This document shows positions 8,383 to 17,134 of a stretch of 64,000 bases of DNA, piece by piece. Made by a program: the position numbers and the translations under genes. Origin of the DNA: Duganella sp. BJB480 (lineage in GTDB: Bacteria > Pseudomonadota > Gammaproteobacteria > Burkholderiales > Burkholderiaceae_D); contig QVIN01000006.1 of NCBI GenBank assembly GCA_003416985.1, positions 310,001 through 374,000 of the forward strand, in the 5' to 3' direction. The notes below the pieces were generated by a model. The model was not told the DNA's origin. It ran no database searches and saw only the letters and a program-made list of their open reading frames with translations. The first letter of the stretch is position 1, and each line of letters begins with the position of its first letter.

Positions 8383-9015
8383 ATGAACTTGAATTTAGCC
8401 CTGATCGAACGTTGGCTCACCGGCCGCAGCCTGGCTAGGGGCCTGTCGCTTCCGTCCAGTCATTCCGGCGGATTGTGCGTGGAAGTTGGCAGTGCCAATG
8501 AATTGCGCCGCCATGTGTTCGTCGACGCAGGCCCCGCATTGAAAGCCTGTGCCGCGCAAATACACGCACCCCGGATTTTTTTGAAGGCGGCGGTTGCCCC
8601 TGATATTATGCGTGCCGCACTTCCCGAGCGCTGGACAATCGAAGGTCCAGGGTATCTGATGTACGGCTCGGCGGCAACCCCAGGCACCGCGGCATTAGCG
8701 CCGGACTACCATGTATCGGTGGATGCCGAACATGGTGGACACATCGCACGTGTTATCCATGCCAGCGGCGAGTTGGCCGCGTCAGGCCGCATCGCGGTGC
8801 ATGCGGGCAGCGCTGTGTTTGACCAGATCATCACCGAGGAAGCCCATCGCCGGCTTGGCCTTGGTAGCGTAGTGATGCAGCACCTGGATGCCGTCGCTGA
8901 GAAAGCCTGCGTCACGGAGCGGCTGCTGGTCGCAACAGAAGCCGGGCGCGCGCTTTACGAGCGTCTGGGGTGGACTGTGCTTGCGTCGTGGTCGACGGCG
9001 GTGCTGGTTGATTAG
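8383..9015 (+). CDS. GNAT-family N-acetyltransferase
   Basis: The ATG at 8383 is preferred over one at 8320 because the earlier one overlaps vapC and gives an unrelated N-terminus; AAAGAG precedes the chosen start. The 210-residue product has the acetyl-CoA-binding motif A as HRRLGLGSVVMQHLDAVA (about 165-182), followed by ALYERLGWTVLASW, the usual motif B end of GNAT proteins. The N-terminal ~90 residues are unlike common GNATs. Substrate unknown. It lies 59 bases after vapC in the same AT-richer patch, so it may be cargo of the same transfer event. Confidence 0.75.
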   Translation: MNLNLALIERWLTGRSLARGLSLPSSHSGGLCVEVGSANELRRHVFVDAGPALKACAAQIHAPRIFLKAAVAPDIMRAALPERWTIEGPGYLMYGSAATPGTAALAPDYHVSVDAEHGGHIARVIHASGELAASGRIAVHAGSAVFDQIITEEAHRRLGLGSVVMQHLDAVAEKACVTERLLVATEAGRALYERLGWTVLASWSTAVLVD

Positions 9016-9026
9016 TAATGCTCTAA

Positions 9027-9275
9027 ATAGCGGCCGATGAGAAGGCGCGCCTGTCTGCCGTCCTCAATGATTTGCTGGCGCGATTGACTGAAGGCGTTCA
9101 GGCCAATCCATCCAAACTCTGGGTTCTTACCGAATTCCAGCGGTCGCTGAAATTGGTTGAAAACGAGGACACCGAAGCACGCGAACATTTCGGCACCGAG
9201 CTGGAGACCGTCATGGATGTTTTAGGTATCGAAAGTTCAGATGGCCTGCTTGCCGCCTACCTGGGTGGAATCTGA
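9027..9275 (+). pseudogene. 5'-truncated DUF4844-like remnant
   Basis: Reading on from an in-frame stop at 9024, the sequence encodes about 82 residues that look like the C-terminal part of a DUF4844 protein, with DTEAREHFG and VMDVLGIESSDGLLAAYLGG near the end. There is no ATG or GTG in the conserved part; the only in-frame starter is a TTG at 9072, inside the similarity. The 5' end seems lost or fused out of frame. Family assignment is from memory of the conserved ESSDGLL end and is moderate. The fragment may still be translated from the TTG. Confidence 0.45.
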
Positions 9276-9373
9276 TCGGCCCACCGCCCGCTATGCCTTC
9301 GCGGCCGCGAGGCTTTTGAAAGCGGCACTCGGGATCGATATCGCCAGGGCCGGTGCAAGAACTCTTCAAAAGT

Positions 9374-9406
9374 GACGGGCGGCTGCTTGTTTGCCGCGCG
9401 CCCGTC
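9374..9406 (-). terminator. hairpin at the end of the TonB receptor gene
   Basis: GACGGGCG (9374-9381) pairs perfectly with CGCCCGTC (9399-9406) across a 17-base loop. On the minus strand the stem is followed by ACTTTTGAAG, a short U-rich tail, five bases after the TonB receptor stop codon. It fits a Rho-independent terminator for that gene; the tail is weak. Confidence 0.55.
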
Positions 9407-9411
9407 ATCCC

Positions 9412-11838
9412 TTACAGGCTGCCCCTCAATTCCAATCCGATTGCGCGTGGCGCGGTGACGCTGGCGTACGGCATGCCGAGCGTCTTGGTCTGGCCATCGA
9501 GGTTGTAGACGTAGCGCTTATCGAACAGGTTGTTGACCAACAGCGCCACGCCGAATTTGCCGTTGGCGTGATCCCACGCCAGGCGCAGGTCGGCCTTGCT
9601 GCCGGCTTCCCCGGTGCGGAAGGCCGGCGCGTTCATGCATTGCAGCGCGCGCGTGTCGTCGTTGCAGCGCGATTTGCTGTGGTAGCTGCCTTGCAGCGTC
9701 GCGCTGATCCTGCCGCCGGGCGCTTCCCAGCTGCCGTTCATGCCGGCCATGCCGCTGAAGAAGGGCGTGCCGACCGGCTGTCCGGAGAGGTTCAGCGGCA
9801 CGCCGCCGTCGCCGGTGGTCTGGTAGCGGTGGTAGGTCTGGTCGATCAGTTCCAGGCCGGCGAACAGTGTGAGGCCGGGCGCGATGCGGATGCGGCCATC
9901 GAGATCAAGCCCCTTGGCCTGCTGGTCGCTGCTGACGATGTTGTAGGTCGAGATGGCGCCGCTGCCGCCTAGCTTGATGTCCTGCAGGTTCTTGAAGCGG
10001 TAGGCGAACAGGGAGCCGTTCAGCGTGGCCTTGATGCTCGGGACGTAGAGCTTGAAACCCAGCTCCAGGTTGGTCATCTTCTCGGGCGCGAAGCTCGGGT
10101 CGCGCGCCTTGGCGTCGGCCGACGATGGATTCGGCGGGGTGAAGACGTTGAAGCCGCCGGCCTGGTAGCCTTGCGACAGCGATGCAAACAGCAGCAGGTC
10201 GCCACTGACTTTATGATCGACCACCACGCGCGGACTCCAGTCGCTCCAGCTGTGCGAGGCGCTGACCGGCGATGCGGCCAGCTGCCCGGCCGCGCTGAAC
10301 ACCACGTTGGCCGGCAGGGCCGAGGCATCCATCCCGGCGGCCGGGCCGTAGGTGTTGAGCAGGCGGTCGAGTTCCGGCGACTGGCGCGCGGGCACGTACC
10401 ACTGCATGGTCTTGCGGTCGCGGCTCCAGCGCACGCCTGCGGTCAGGTTGGTGGACGGCGTGGCGTGCCAGATGATGTCTTCGTAGATCGACACCGCGCG
10501 GCTATGCAGCTTGTTGTAGGTGTTTTCGCCCCACGTGAAATTCGACGAGCCGTCGACGCCCGGCACGCCGGCTTGCGCCAGGCCGCCGAACAACGTGGCG
10601 AAATCGGCGGCGCCTCCTTGCATCTGGCTGATGGTGTCCAGCGTTGCGGTGTTGACGATGGCGGACGCGGTCTGGCGTTCGCGGTTGTCGTAGAAGCTCA
10701 CGCCGGCGATCCAGTCCAGCTTATCGGTCTTGCCGGACAGTTTGAATTCCTGCTGCCAGTTGTAGGCGTTCTTGTGGTCGTCGGTGGACAGGTGGAAGTC
10801 GGCGCGGCTGGTGCCGTCGTTGTCGGTCAGGTTGGACGAGGAGAAGGTGCGGAAGGCGGTGGTGGAATGCAGCGTCACGCCGCCCAGCGGCAGTTCGGCG
10901 CGCAGCGTCACGCCGTCGAACACGCGCCGCTCGGCGCCGTCGGTGTCGTTCTCCAGCGGCGCCTTGCGCGGATCGACGAAGTTGGCGACGTAGGCCGCAT
11001 CATAGACACCGGTGTAGCCACCCTGCGGCAGCGTGGGGTCCTTGACCACGCCGAACGCTGGCCAGCCGTGCTGGCGCAGCTGCTCGTGTTCCCACGAGAG
11101 GTTGAGCGTGGCGTCCTTGATCTTCTGTTTCAGCGACAGCCGCGTGGCCCACGAGTTGTCGCCGCCGGTGCGGGTGCCGGTGGCGCTGTTGCGTACCCAC
11201 CCGTCGCTGGCGGCGCGCACCACCACCAGGCGCGCGGCCGTGTCCTGGCCGAGCGGCACGTTGATCATCGCGTCCATGTTGGCGCGGTTGTCGTTGCCCA
11301 CCTTGACGTGGCCGGCCATGTCGAAACTGCTGTCCGGTTCATTGGTGACGACGGAGATCGCGCCGGCGGCGCTGTTGCGGCCAAACAGGGTCCCTTGCGG
11401 CCCTTTGAGCACTTCCACGCGCTGGATGTCGATGAAGTTCATCAGCGCGCCGCCGGTCTTGCCGGTGTAGACGCCGTCCACGTAGATGCCGACCGGCGTA
11501 TCGGTGCCGATGCCGAAGTCGCCGGGCTGCACGCCGCGTATGCCGAACACCGGCTGCGTGGCCTGGGTGGAGTCCACTTGCAGGCCGGGCAGGTAGCCGT
11601 TCAGATCACCGAGGTTCTTGGCGCCGAGGTTTTGGATGTCCTTGGCCGATATGACCTCCATCGAGATCGGCACTTCCTGCGCCGACTGCGAGCGCGATTG
11701 CGCGGTGACGACCACTTTCTGTATGTCGTCGTTGGCGGCGTGCGCGGCGAGCGTGGCGCCGCCGGCGAAGGCGATGGCGATGCTGTGCGCGAGGGTGCGC
11801 AAGCGCTTGGAGGGGGGCTTTGCTGCTGGTGTCTTCAC
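9412..11838 (-). CDS. TonB-dependent outer-membrane receptor
   Basis: The product is 808 residues. The start is the GTG at 11838, chosen because GGGAG lies just upstream and a signal peptide follows (basic KRLRTLAH, hydrophobic AIAFAGGATLAAHA). A TonB box-like DIQKVVVTAQ follows, then a plug domain with FGIRGVQPGDFG and RVEVLKGPQGTLFGRNS, and a long beta-barrel. The last residue is Leu (LELRGSL) rather than the usual aromatic. It should import a substrate across the outer membrane with TonB energy. Divergent from the monooxygenase/aldehyde dehydrogenase/SDR operon, it probably brings in that pathway's substrate. Confidence 0.92.
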   Translation of the reverse strand: MKTPAAKPPSKRLRTLAHSIAIAFAGGATLAAHAANDDIQKVVVTAQSRSQSAQEVPISMEVISAKDIQNLGAKNLGDLNGYLPGLQVDSTQATQPVFGIRGVQPGDFGIGTDTPVGIYVDGVYTGKTGGALMNFIDIQRVEVLKGPQGTLFGRNSAAGAISVVTNEPDSSFDMAGHVKVGNDNRANMDAMINVPLGQDTAARLVVVRAASDGWVRNSATGTRTGGDNSWATRLSLKQKIKDATLNLSWEHEQLRQHGWPAFGVVKDPTLPQGGYTGVYDAAYVANFVDPRKAPLENDTDGAERRVFDGVTLRAELPLGGVTLHSTTAFRTFSSSNLTDNDGTSRADFHLSTDDHKNAYNWQQEFKLSGKTDKLDWIAGVSFYDNRERQTASAIVNTATLDTISQMQGGAADFATLFGGLAQAGVPGVDGSSNFTWGENTYNKLHSRAVSIYEDIIWHATPSTNLTAGVRWSRDRKTMQWYVPARQSPELDRLLNTYGPAAGMDASALPANVVFSAAGQLAASPVSASHSWSDWSPRVVVDHKVSGDLLLFASLSQGYQAGGFNVFTPPNPSSADAKARDPSFAPEKMTNLELGFKLYVPSIKATLNGSLFAYRFKNLQDIKLGGSGAISTYNIVSSDQQAKGLDLDGRIRIAPGLTLFAGLELIDQTYHRYQTTGDGGVPLNLSGQPVGTPFFSGMAGMNGSWEAPGGRISATLQGSYHSKSRCNDDTRALQCMNAPAFRTGEAGSKADLRLAWDHANGKFGVALLVNNLFDKRYVYNLDGQTKTLGMPYASVTAPRAIGLELRGSL

Positions 11839-11945
11839 GATATCTCCCGGTTCGATGGTTATGTTTTTTGCTGCCTTGCGAATGGACTGTAGACGCGCGA
11901 AGAACGGGGAAGGGGGCTGGATCGGACAGCCGGGGATGCCGGCAT

Positions 11946-11995
11946 GGCCAAGGCGGCCCCACCGTTGTAAGTGCGCCCAAGCGGCCGCCTTGGCC
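11946..11995. repeat. 13-bp perfect inverted repeat in a divergent promoter region
   Basis: GGCCAAGGCGGCC (11946-11958) is inverted as GGCCGCCTTGGCC (11983-11995), with 24 bases between the arms. It lies about midway between the divergent TonB receptor and monooxygenase start codons. It may be an operator or a leader hairpin; the sequence alone does not decide. Confidence 0.5.
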
Positions 11996-12011
11996 GGAAT
12001 TGCTCCCTGCC

Positions 12012-12031
12012 TGTCCTTTTGGCCCCCATGC
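12012..12031. promoter_or_regulatory. shared cluster motif, copy A (upstream of the monooxygenase gene)
   Basis: TGTCCTTTTGGCC runs into GGCCCCCATGC (12021-12031). The same two elements occur upstream of the MFS gene at 17042-17072. Copy A ends 56 bases before the monooxygenase start, a position suited to an activator. The adjacent AraC regulator is the obvious candidate binder (inference). Confidence 0.5.
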
Positions 12032-12087
12032 GGCGGCGGCTTTGTTTGCACAATGAATCCTGGCTTTTCATAAAACGGGAGATAGAA

Positions 12088-13485
12088 ATGGCTGACCAAC
12101 AGACGGATAAAATTATCGAGTGCGGCGACGCGGTGTGCGTGGTGGGAGCGGGGCCGGGCGGCCTGTCGGCGGCGCGGGCGTTGAAGGGCATGAAGCTGGC
12201 GTATGAACAGTTCGAGCGTCATTCGGACGTGGGCGGTATCTGGGACATGAGCAATCCCGGTAGCCCGATCTACGAATCGGCGCACTTCATCTCGTCGCGC
12301 GACCTGTCGGGCTTTATCGGTTTTCCGATGCCGAAGTCGTTTCCGGACTATCCCACCAACCAGCAGATACTGAGCTATGTGCGCAGCTATGCCGAAGCCT
12401 TCGACCTGCGCGGCGCGATCCGCTTCAACACGGCGGTGCAGAACGTGAAGAAGGAGGACAGCGGCAAGTGGCTTGTGACGCTGGGCGACGGCAGCCGCCG
12501 GCGTTATCGCGCCGTGATCTGCGCCACGGGCTGCAACTGGGATCCCAATATGCCGGAGGTGAAGGGACACTTCAACGGCGAGATCCGCCACTCCGTCACC
12601 TACAAGAGCAGCGACGAATTCGCCGGCAAGCGGGTGATGATCGTCGGCGCGGGCAACTCGGGCGCGGACATCGGCTGCGACGCGGCGGCGCGCGCGGACA
12701 AGGCTTTCATCAGCCTGCGGCGCGGCTACCACTTCATTCCCAAGCATCTGTTTGGCCTGCCGGCCGACCAGGTGAGCGAGAGCGGCCCGCACCTGCCGAT
12801 GTGGATCGCGCGCCCGGTCATGGGCCTTTTGCTGAAGATGTTCACCGGCGACCTGACCCGCTTCGGCCTGCCCAAGCCGGACCACCGCCTGTTCGAGAGC
12901 CATCCGCTGCTCAACTCCCAGCTGCTGCACAATCTCCAGCACGGCAATATCGCCGTCAAGCCGGACGTGGCGAGCTACGACGGCGACGAGGTGGTCTTCA
13001 AGGACGGCAGCCGCGAGAAGCTGGACCTGGTGATCTACGCCACCGGCTACAAGTGGAGCTGCAAATACGCGGCCGAATACTTCGAGTGGCGCGGCGGCAG
13101 GCCGCAGCTCTACCTGTCGATGTTCAGCCGCGACCACCGCAACCTGTTCGGCATCGGCTATGTCGAGACCAATTCCAGTGCCTACAAGCTGTTCGACACG
13201 GAAGCCTTCATGATCGCGGCCTACTTGCGCGACCAGCTGGACAACCCGAGTGGCGCCAGCCGGTTCGATGCGCTGATCGCCAACGATGACCCGGACTTGT
13301 CGGGCGGCCTGAAATTCGTCAAGTCGCAGCGGCACGAGGTTTATCTGGAGGCGCACGCGCTCAAGTCCTACCTGAAGCGCCTGCGCAGGAAGATGGGCTG
13401 GCCGGAGCTGAGCGAGACCTATTACGACCATCTGCGCACCGGCGCCACGGCGCAACGGTCGCCGGCGCTGCGCGTGGCCGCGTGA
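12088..13485 (+). CDS. class B flavin-dependent monooxygenase (FMO/Baeyer-Villiger type)
   Basis: The ATG at 12088 is chosen for GGGAGAT upstream; an earlier in-frame ATG at 11971 lies in the regulatory region. The 465-residue enzyme has an FAD-binding CVVGAGPGGLSAARAL (about 15-30), an NADPH-binding VMIVGAGNSGADIGCDAA (about 186-203) and, between them, FNGEIRHSVTY, which matches the FxGxxxHxxxY signature of flavin monooxygenases. These enzymes hydroxylate heteroatoms or carbon chains, or insert oxygen into ketones. With a following aldehyde dehydrogenase and SDR, oxidation of a ketone or alcohol-bearing compound is plausible, but substrate is unknown. Confidence 0.85.
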   Translation: MADQQTDKIIECGDAVCVVGAGPGGLSAARALKGMKLAYEQFERHSDVGGIWDMSNPGSPIYESAHFISSRDLSGFIGFPMPKSFPDYPTNQQILSYVRSYAEAFDLRGAIRFNTAVQNVKKEDSGKWLVTLGDGSRRRYRAVICATGCNWDPNMPEVKGHFNGEIRHSVTYKSSDEFAGKRVMIVGAGNSGADIGCDAAARADKAFISLRRGYHFIPKHLFGLPADQVSESGPHLPMWIARPVMGLLLKMFTGDLTRFGLPKPDHRLFESHPLLNSQLLHNLQHGNIAVKPDVASYDGDEVVFKDGSREKLDLVIYATGYKWSCKYAAEYFEWRGGRPQLYLSMFSRDHRNLFGIGYVETNSSAYKLFDTEAFMIAAYLRDQLDNPSGASRFDALIANDDPDLSGGLKFVKSQRHEVYLEAHALKSYLKRLRRKMGWPELSETYYDHLRTGATAQRSPALRVAA

Positions 13486-13496
13486 GGACCCCATAC

Positions 13497-15017
13497 ATGG
13501 ACAAGACTTTGCAGTACTACCAGCAGCAAGCCGCGCAGCTGGACTTTGAAACCCGCGCGCTGATCGGTGGGCGTTTCGTCAACGCCGTCTCGGCCGAGGA
13601 ATTCGACTCCGTCAATCCCGCCACCGGGCGGCGGCTGGTTGGCATCGCCCGCTGCGGCGCGGTGGAAGTGGACGACGCGGTCAGCGCGGCGCGCCAGGCC
13701 TTCGAGCGCGGACACTGGTCGGGCGCCTCGCCGAAGCACCGCAAGAAGGTGCTGCTGCGGCTGGCCGACCTGGTCGAGGCCAACCTGGAGACGCTGGCGA
13801 TCATGGAGAGCCTGGACTCGGGCAAGCCGATACGCGACGCGCTGGCGGCCGACCTGCCGGACATGATCGAGAGCCTGCGCTGGCACGCCGAGGCGGCCGA
13901 CAAGCTGTACGACCAGATGGCGCCGACCGCGCCGGACGTGGTGGCGATGATCGTGCGCGAGCCGATCGGCGTGGTGGGCGCGGTCCTGCCGTGGAATTTT
14001 CCGCTGTACCTGGCCGGCTGGAAGATCGGCCCGGCGCTCGCCAGCGGCAATTCGATGGTGATCAAGCCCGCCGAGCAGACGTCGCTGACGGCGCTGATGC
14101 TGGGCCGCCTGGCGCTGGAGGCCGGCGTTCCTGAGGGCGTGCTCAATATCGTGCCGGGCTACGGCGAGACGGTGGGGCAGGCGATGGGCCGGCACCGCGA
14201 TATCGACTGCATCAGCTTCACCGGCTCCGGCGAGGTGGGGCGGCTGTTCCTGAAGTATTCGGCCGCGTCGAACCTGAAGCGGGTGGTGCTGGAATGCGGC
14301 GGCAAGAGTCCGGCGCTGGTGTTGGCCGACGCCGCCGATTTGCCACGCGTGGCGCAGCAGGTGGCCACCGGGGCGCTGTTCTGCCAGGGCGAGAACTGCA
14401 GCGCGGGCTCGCGCCTGATCGTCCATCGCTCGCGCAAGGACGAGCTGCTGGAACTGGTCAAGGGGGCGTTCGACGAGTGGCGGGTCGGCGATCCGCTCGA
14501 TCCGGCCACGCGGGTGGGCGCGCTGATCGAGCCTGGCCACATGCAGCGCGTACTGGCCTACATCGACGGCGGCAAGGCGCAGGGCGCGGCGCTGGTGCAC
14601 GGCGGCGCGCAGGTGCGGCGCGATTCCGGCGGGAGCTTCGTGGAGCCGACGATTTTCGACCATGTGCAGCCTTCGATGAACATCGCCCGCGAGGAGATCT
14701 TCGGGCCGGTGCTGTCGGTGCTGGGCTTCGATACGCTGGCCGAGGGCGTGGCGATGGCCAACGACACCAACTACGGCCTGGCCTCGTCGGTCTACACCAG
14801 CAACCTGGATGCGGCGCACGGCGTGGCGCGGGCGATACGGGCCGGCACGGTGTCGGTCAACTGCTTTTCCGAAGGCGATACCGGCGTGCCGTTCGGCGGC
14901 TACAAGGAGTCCGGCTTCGGCGGGCGCGAGAAATCGCTGATGGCGCACGACCAGTACACCGAGACCAAGACCATCTGGATGCAGCTCGGCGCGGCCGGCG
15001 GCACCGGCACCATCTGA
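13497..15017 (+). CDS. NAD(P)-dependent aldehyde dehydrogenase
   Basis: The 506-residue enzyme carries the family motifs: PWNFPLYLAGWKIGPALASG, the cofactor-site SFTGSGEVGR, the catalytic glutamate in LECGGKSPALV and the catalytic cysteine in FCQGENCSAGSRL. The C-terminal GGYKESGFGGREKS is typical of the gamma-aminobutyraldehyde/betaine aldehyde dehydrogenase subgroup. It oxidises an aldehyde to an acid. The ATG at 13497 is used, with GAGG upstream; a GTG at 13482 overlapping the monooxygenase stop is an alternative. Only 11 bases separate it from the monooxygenase gene, so the two are co-transcribed. Confidence 0.9.
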   Translation: MDKTLQYYQQQAAQLDFETRALIGGRFVNAVSAEEFDSVNPATGRRLVGIARCGAVEVDDAVSAARQAFERGHWSGASPKHRKKVLLRLADLVEANLETLAIMESLDSGKPIRDALAADLPDMIESLRWHAEAADKLYDQMAPTAPDVVAMIVREPIGVVGAVLPWNFPLYLAGWKIGPALASGNSMVIKPAEQTSLTALMLGRLALEAGVPEGVLNIVPGYGETVGQAMGRHRDIDCISFTGSGEVGRLFLKYSAASNLKRVVLECGGKSPALVLADAADLPRVAQQVATGALFCQGENCSAGSRLIVHRSRKDELLELVKGAFDEWRVGDPLDPATRVGALIEPGHMQRVLAYIDGGKAQGAALVHGGAQVRRDSGGSFVEPTIFDHVQPSMNIAREEIFGPVLSVLGFDTLAEGVAMANDTNYGLASSVYTSNLDAAHGVARAIRAGTVSVNCFSEGDTGVPFGGYKESGFGGREKSLMAHDQYTETKTIWMQLGAAGGTGTI

Positions 15018-15028
15018 TAGGAACACAC

Positions 15029-15895
15029 ATGGCTATTACTTCGAAGAGCGGCCGGGTCGCTCTCATCACCGGCGGCGCCGGCGGCATCGGCCGCGAGATC
15101 TGCTGTGGCTTCATCGAGCGCGGCATCATCTGCGTGCTGGCCGACCACAATCAGGAGGCGCTGGACCGCGCCACCGCCGAGCTGGGGCCGGCGGCGGTCG
15201 GCGTGGCGGTGGACCTGTCCGATTTCAGCAAGCTGCCCGCGCTGCTGGCCTTCGTGCAGGCGCGCTACGGGCGGCTGGACATCCTGGTCAACAACGCCGC
15301 CATCACCGGCACCGGCCATTTCGAGGAGCGTTCGGTCGACCATATCCTGGGGGAGCTGAACATCAACCTGCTGTCGCCCATCGTGCTGACGCGGCTGGCC
15401 TTCGCGGCCCTGCAGCGCAGCGGCGATGGCCGCGTGATCAACACCGTGTCCCTGGGCGGCATCTTCCCGCTGCCGGAGACGGGCGTGTATTCGGCCACCA
15501 AGTTCGGGCTGCGCGGGGCCATGCTGTGCCTGGGCATGGACCGCGAACGGCACGGCGTGCATGTGGGCAGCGTGCTGCCTTCGGCCACGGAGACGCCGAT
15601 GCTGATGCGCGAGGCGGTCGAAGGCGGCAATACGCTGCAGTTCATGGACCCGCCGCAGCAGCCGGCGGACGTGGCGCGCCAGGTGATGCGCATGCTCGAC
15701 AATCCCTGCCTGGAGCGTTACCCGCGCTGGAGCGAGTCGTGGTCGGTGCGGCTGGCGATGCTGGCGCCGAATTTCCTTCCGCGCTTGATACCGCTGTTCC
15801 GCAAGAAGGGCGTGCGCGGCCACGCGCGCTACATGGAATCGCTGCGCAAGCGCGGGCTGGTGGTTTCCAACGAAGGCAAGTGGGAGCTGTCCTGA
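15029..15895 (+). CDS. short-chain dehydrogenase/reductase
   Basis: The 288-residue protein has the SDR cofactor motif ALITGGAGGIGREI (about 11-24), the NNAA motif in ILVNNAAITG and the catalytic YSATK in GVYSATKFGLRG. The C-terminal ~60 residues are longer than in minimal SDRs and include a basic, hydrophobic patch near LAMLAPNFLPRLIPLFRKKG that could sit on the membrane. Such enzymes interconvert alcohols and ketones with NAD(P). It starts 11 bases after the aldehyde dehydrogenase stop and completes the three-gene operon. A likely step is making the ketone substrate for the monooxygenase, which is inference. Confidence 0.88.
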   Translation: MAITSKSGRVALITGGAGGIGREICCGFIERGIICVLADHNQEALDRATAELGPAAVGVAVDLSDFSKLPALLAFVQARYGRLDILVNNAAITGTGHFEERSVDHILGELNINLLSPIVLTRLAFAALQRSGDGRVINTVSLGGIFPLPETGVYSATKFGLRGAMLCLGMDRERHGVHVGSVLPSATETPMLMREAVEGGNTLQFMDPPQQPADVARQVMRMLDNPCLERYPRWSESWSVRLAMLAPNFLPRLIPLFRKKGVRGHARYMESLRKRGLVVSNEGKWELS

Positions 15896-15905
15896 CGGGC
15901 CAGCG

Positions 15906-16961
15906 TTAGGCCCAGGCGTTGGGGCGCGGCACCGCCGCGCCCTGGCGCACCTGGTTCGGCAGCATGCCGGACCAGCGTTTGAACGCGCGGCGGAAGTTGC
16001 GCGCGTCGGTGAAGCCGGTGGCCATGGCGACGTCCACCAGCGGCATGTCGCTGCGCTTGAGCAGGTCGAGCGCGCATTCGTAGCGCACCTGGTCGACCAG
16101 CCGCTGGTAGCTCGTGCTCAGGTCCGACAGGCGGCGCCGCAGCGTGCGTTCGCTGAGGTTGAGCGCCGCGCCGATGGCGGCCAGGCCGGGCACTTCGTCG
16201 ATCGAGACCCGCAGCAGGTTCATGATCGATTCCACCAGGTCGTTGCGCGGCTGATCGACGTCCAGCAGCTTGTCGATCTGCGCCTGCAGCGTGGTCTGCA
16301 TGTAGCGGTCGTGGGTGGGCAGCGGGCAGTGGAACCAGGCCATGTCGCAGATCAACCGGTTCATCGGCGCGTTGAACGTCACCGGGCAGCGGAAGTATTC
16401 GTTGTAGGCGCTGGCGTAGGCCGGGCGCGGGTAGCGCAGCTCCAGCCGCGCGGGCCGGAAATGCGAGCCGACCAAGGCGCGCGACACCTCCACGCTGCTG
16501 ACGAAAATCTCCTCGATGAAGAAGGGCTCCATTTCGGGATCGTGGAAGCGGGTGGTGACTTCGGCGACGAAGTGGTGTTCGTCGAGGATGCCGAGTTCAT
16601 TGACGGTCAGGGCGCCGGCGGCGCGCTGGTGGCGCACCAGGTAGTGGAAGGCTTCTCCCAGCGTGGCGCAGGTCAGCATGCCCAGGCCGGGCAGGCCGAA
16701 ACAGACCACGGTCTGGCGCGCGCCGGTGGCGATGCCGATGGCCGGGTCGCCCCAGCGCTGCATGGCGCGCTTCACCAGCAGGCTGGTTTGGCGGTAGGAG
16801 ACGCGGAAGCTGGCGTCGCACAGGTTCTCGGGCGTGAAGCCCAGGCCCTTGCACAGGCGTTCGGGCGAGTGACCGCGGCTGGCCAGCAATTGCAGGACCT
16901 GGCGGATCACATGCGGCGGCACGTCGGCGTCGGAATCGGGATGGTGGGATTTCGCCGTCAC
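15906..16961 (-). CDS. AraC-family transcriptional regulator
   Basis: The GTG at 16961 is chosen because AAGGAG lies six bases upstream; a longer in-frame reading from 16991 lacks such a site. The 351-residue protein has an N-terminal arabinose-binding-like sensory domain with PPHVIRQVLQLLASRGHSPE and a C-terminal double helix-turn-helix: NLSERTLRRRLSDL, then VDVAMATGFTDARNFRRAF. It is convergent with the SDR gene (10 bases between stops) and divergent from the MFS gene. It most likely activates both through the shared TGTCnnTTTTGGCC/GGCCCCCATGC motif. Confidence 0.88.
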   Translation of the reverse strand: MTAKSHHPDSDADVPPHVIRQVLQLLASRGHSPERLCKGLGFTPENLCDASFRVSYRQTSLLVKRAMQRWGDPAIGIATGARQTVVCFGLPGLGMLTCATLGEAFHYLVRHQRAAGALTVNELGILDEHHFVAEVTTRFHDPEMEPFFIEEIFVSSVEVSRALVGSHFRPARLELRYPRPAYASAYNEYFRCPVTFNAPMNRLICDMAWFHCPLPTHDRYMQTTLQAQIDKLLDVDQPRNDLVESIMNLLRVSIDEVPGLAAIGAALNLSERTLRRRLSDLSTSYQRLVDQVRYECALDLLKRSDMPLVDVAMATGFTDARNFRRAFKRWSGMLPNQVRQGAAVPRPNAWA

Positions 16962-17041
16962 GGCAGCTCCTTTTGTAGATGGAGCCAGCATAGTATGGAT
17001 TCGCGGACGTGGGGTGTCCGGCGTGGAAATGGCCGGATCGG

Positions 17042-17072
17042 TGTCTCTTTTTGGCCGCTTCGGCCCCCATGC
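17042..17072. promoter_or_regulatory. shared cluster motif, copy B (upstream of the MFS gene)
   Basis: TGTCTCTTTTTGGCC (17042-17056) is followed by GGCCCCCATGC (17062-17072), the same two elements found before the monooxygenase gene. A TATGCT that could serve as -10 lies 15 bases further on, and the MFS start is 62 bases away. Regulator assignment is inferred from gene proximity. Confidence 0.5.
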
Positions 17073-17134
17073 CGCGTGCCGCCGCCGTATGCTTGACTCC
17101 AGCGTGCAATCTCGCCGCTCACTTCGGAGGAAAG

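Noticed and set aside
11839..13494. N-terminal extension of the TonB receptor frame to 1360 residues
   Set aside because: The extension runs antisense through the monooxygenase gene and has no motifs; the GTG at 11838 has a ribosome binding site and a signal peptide.
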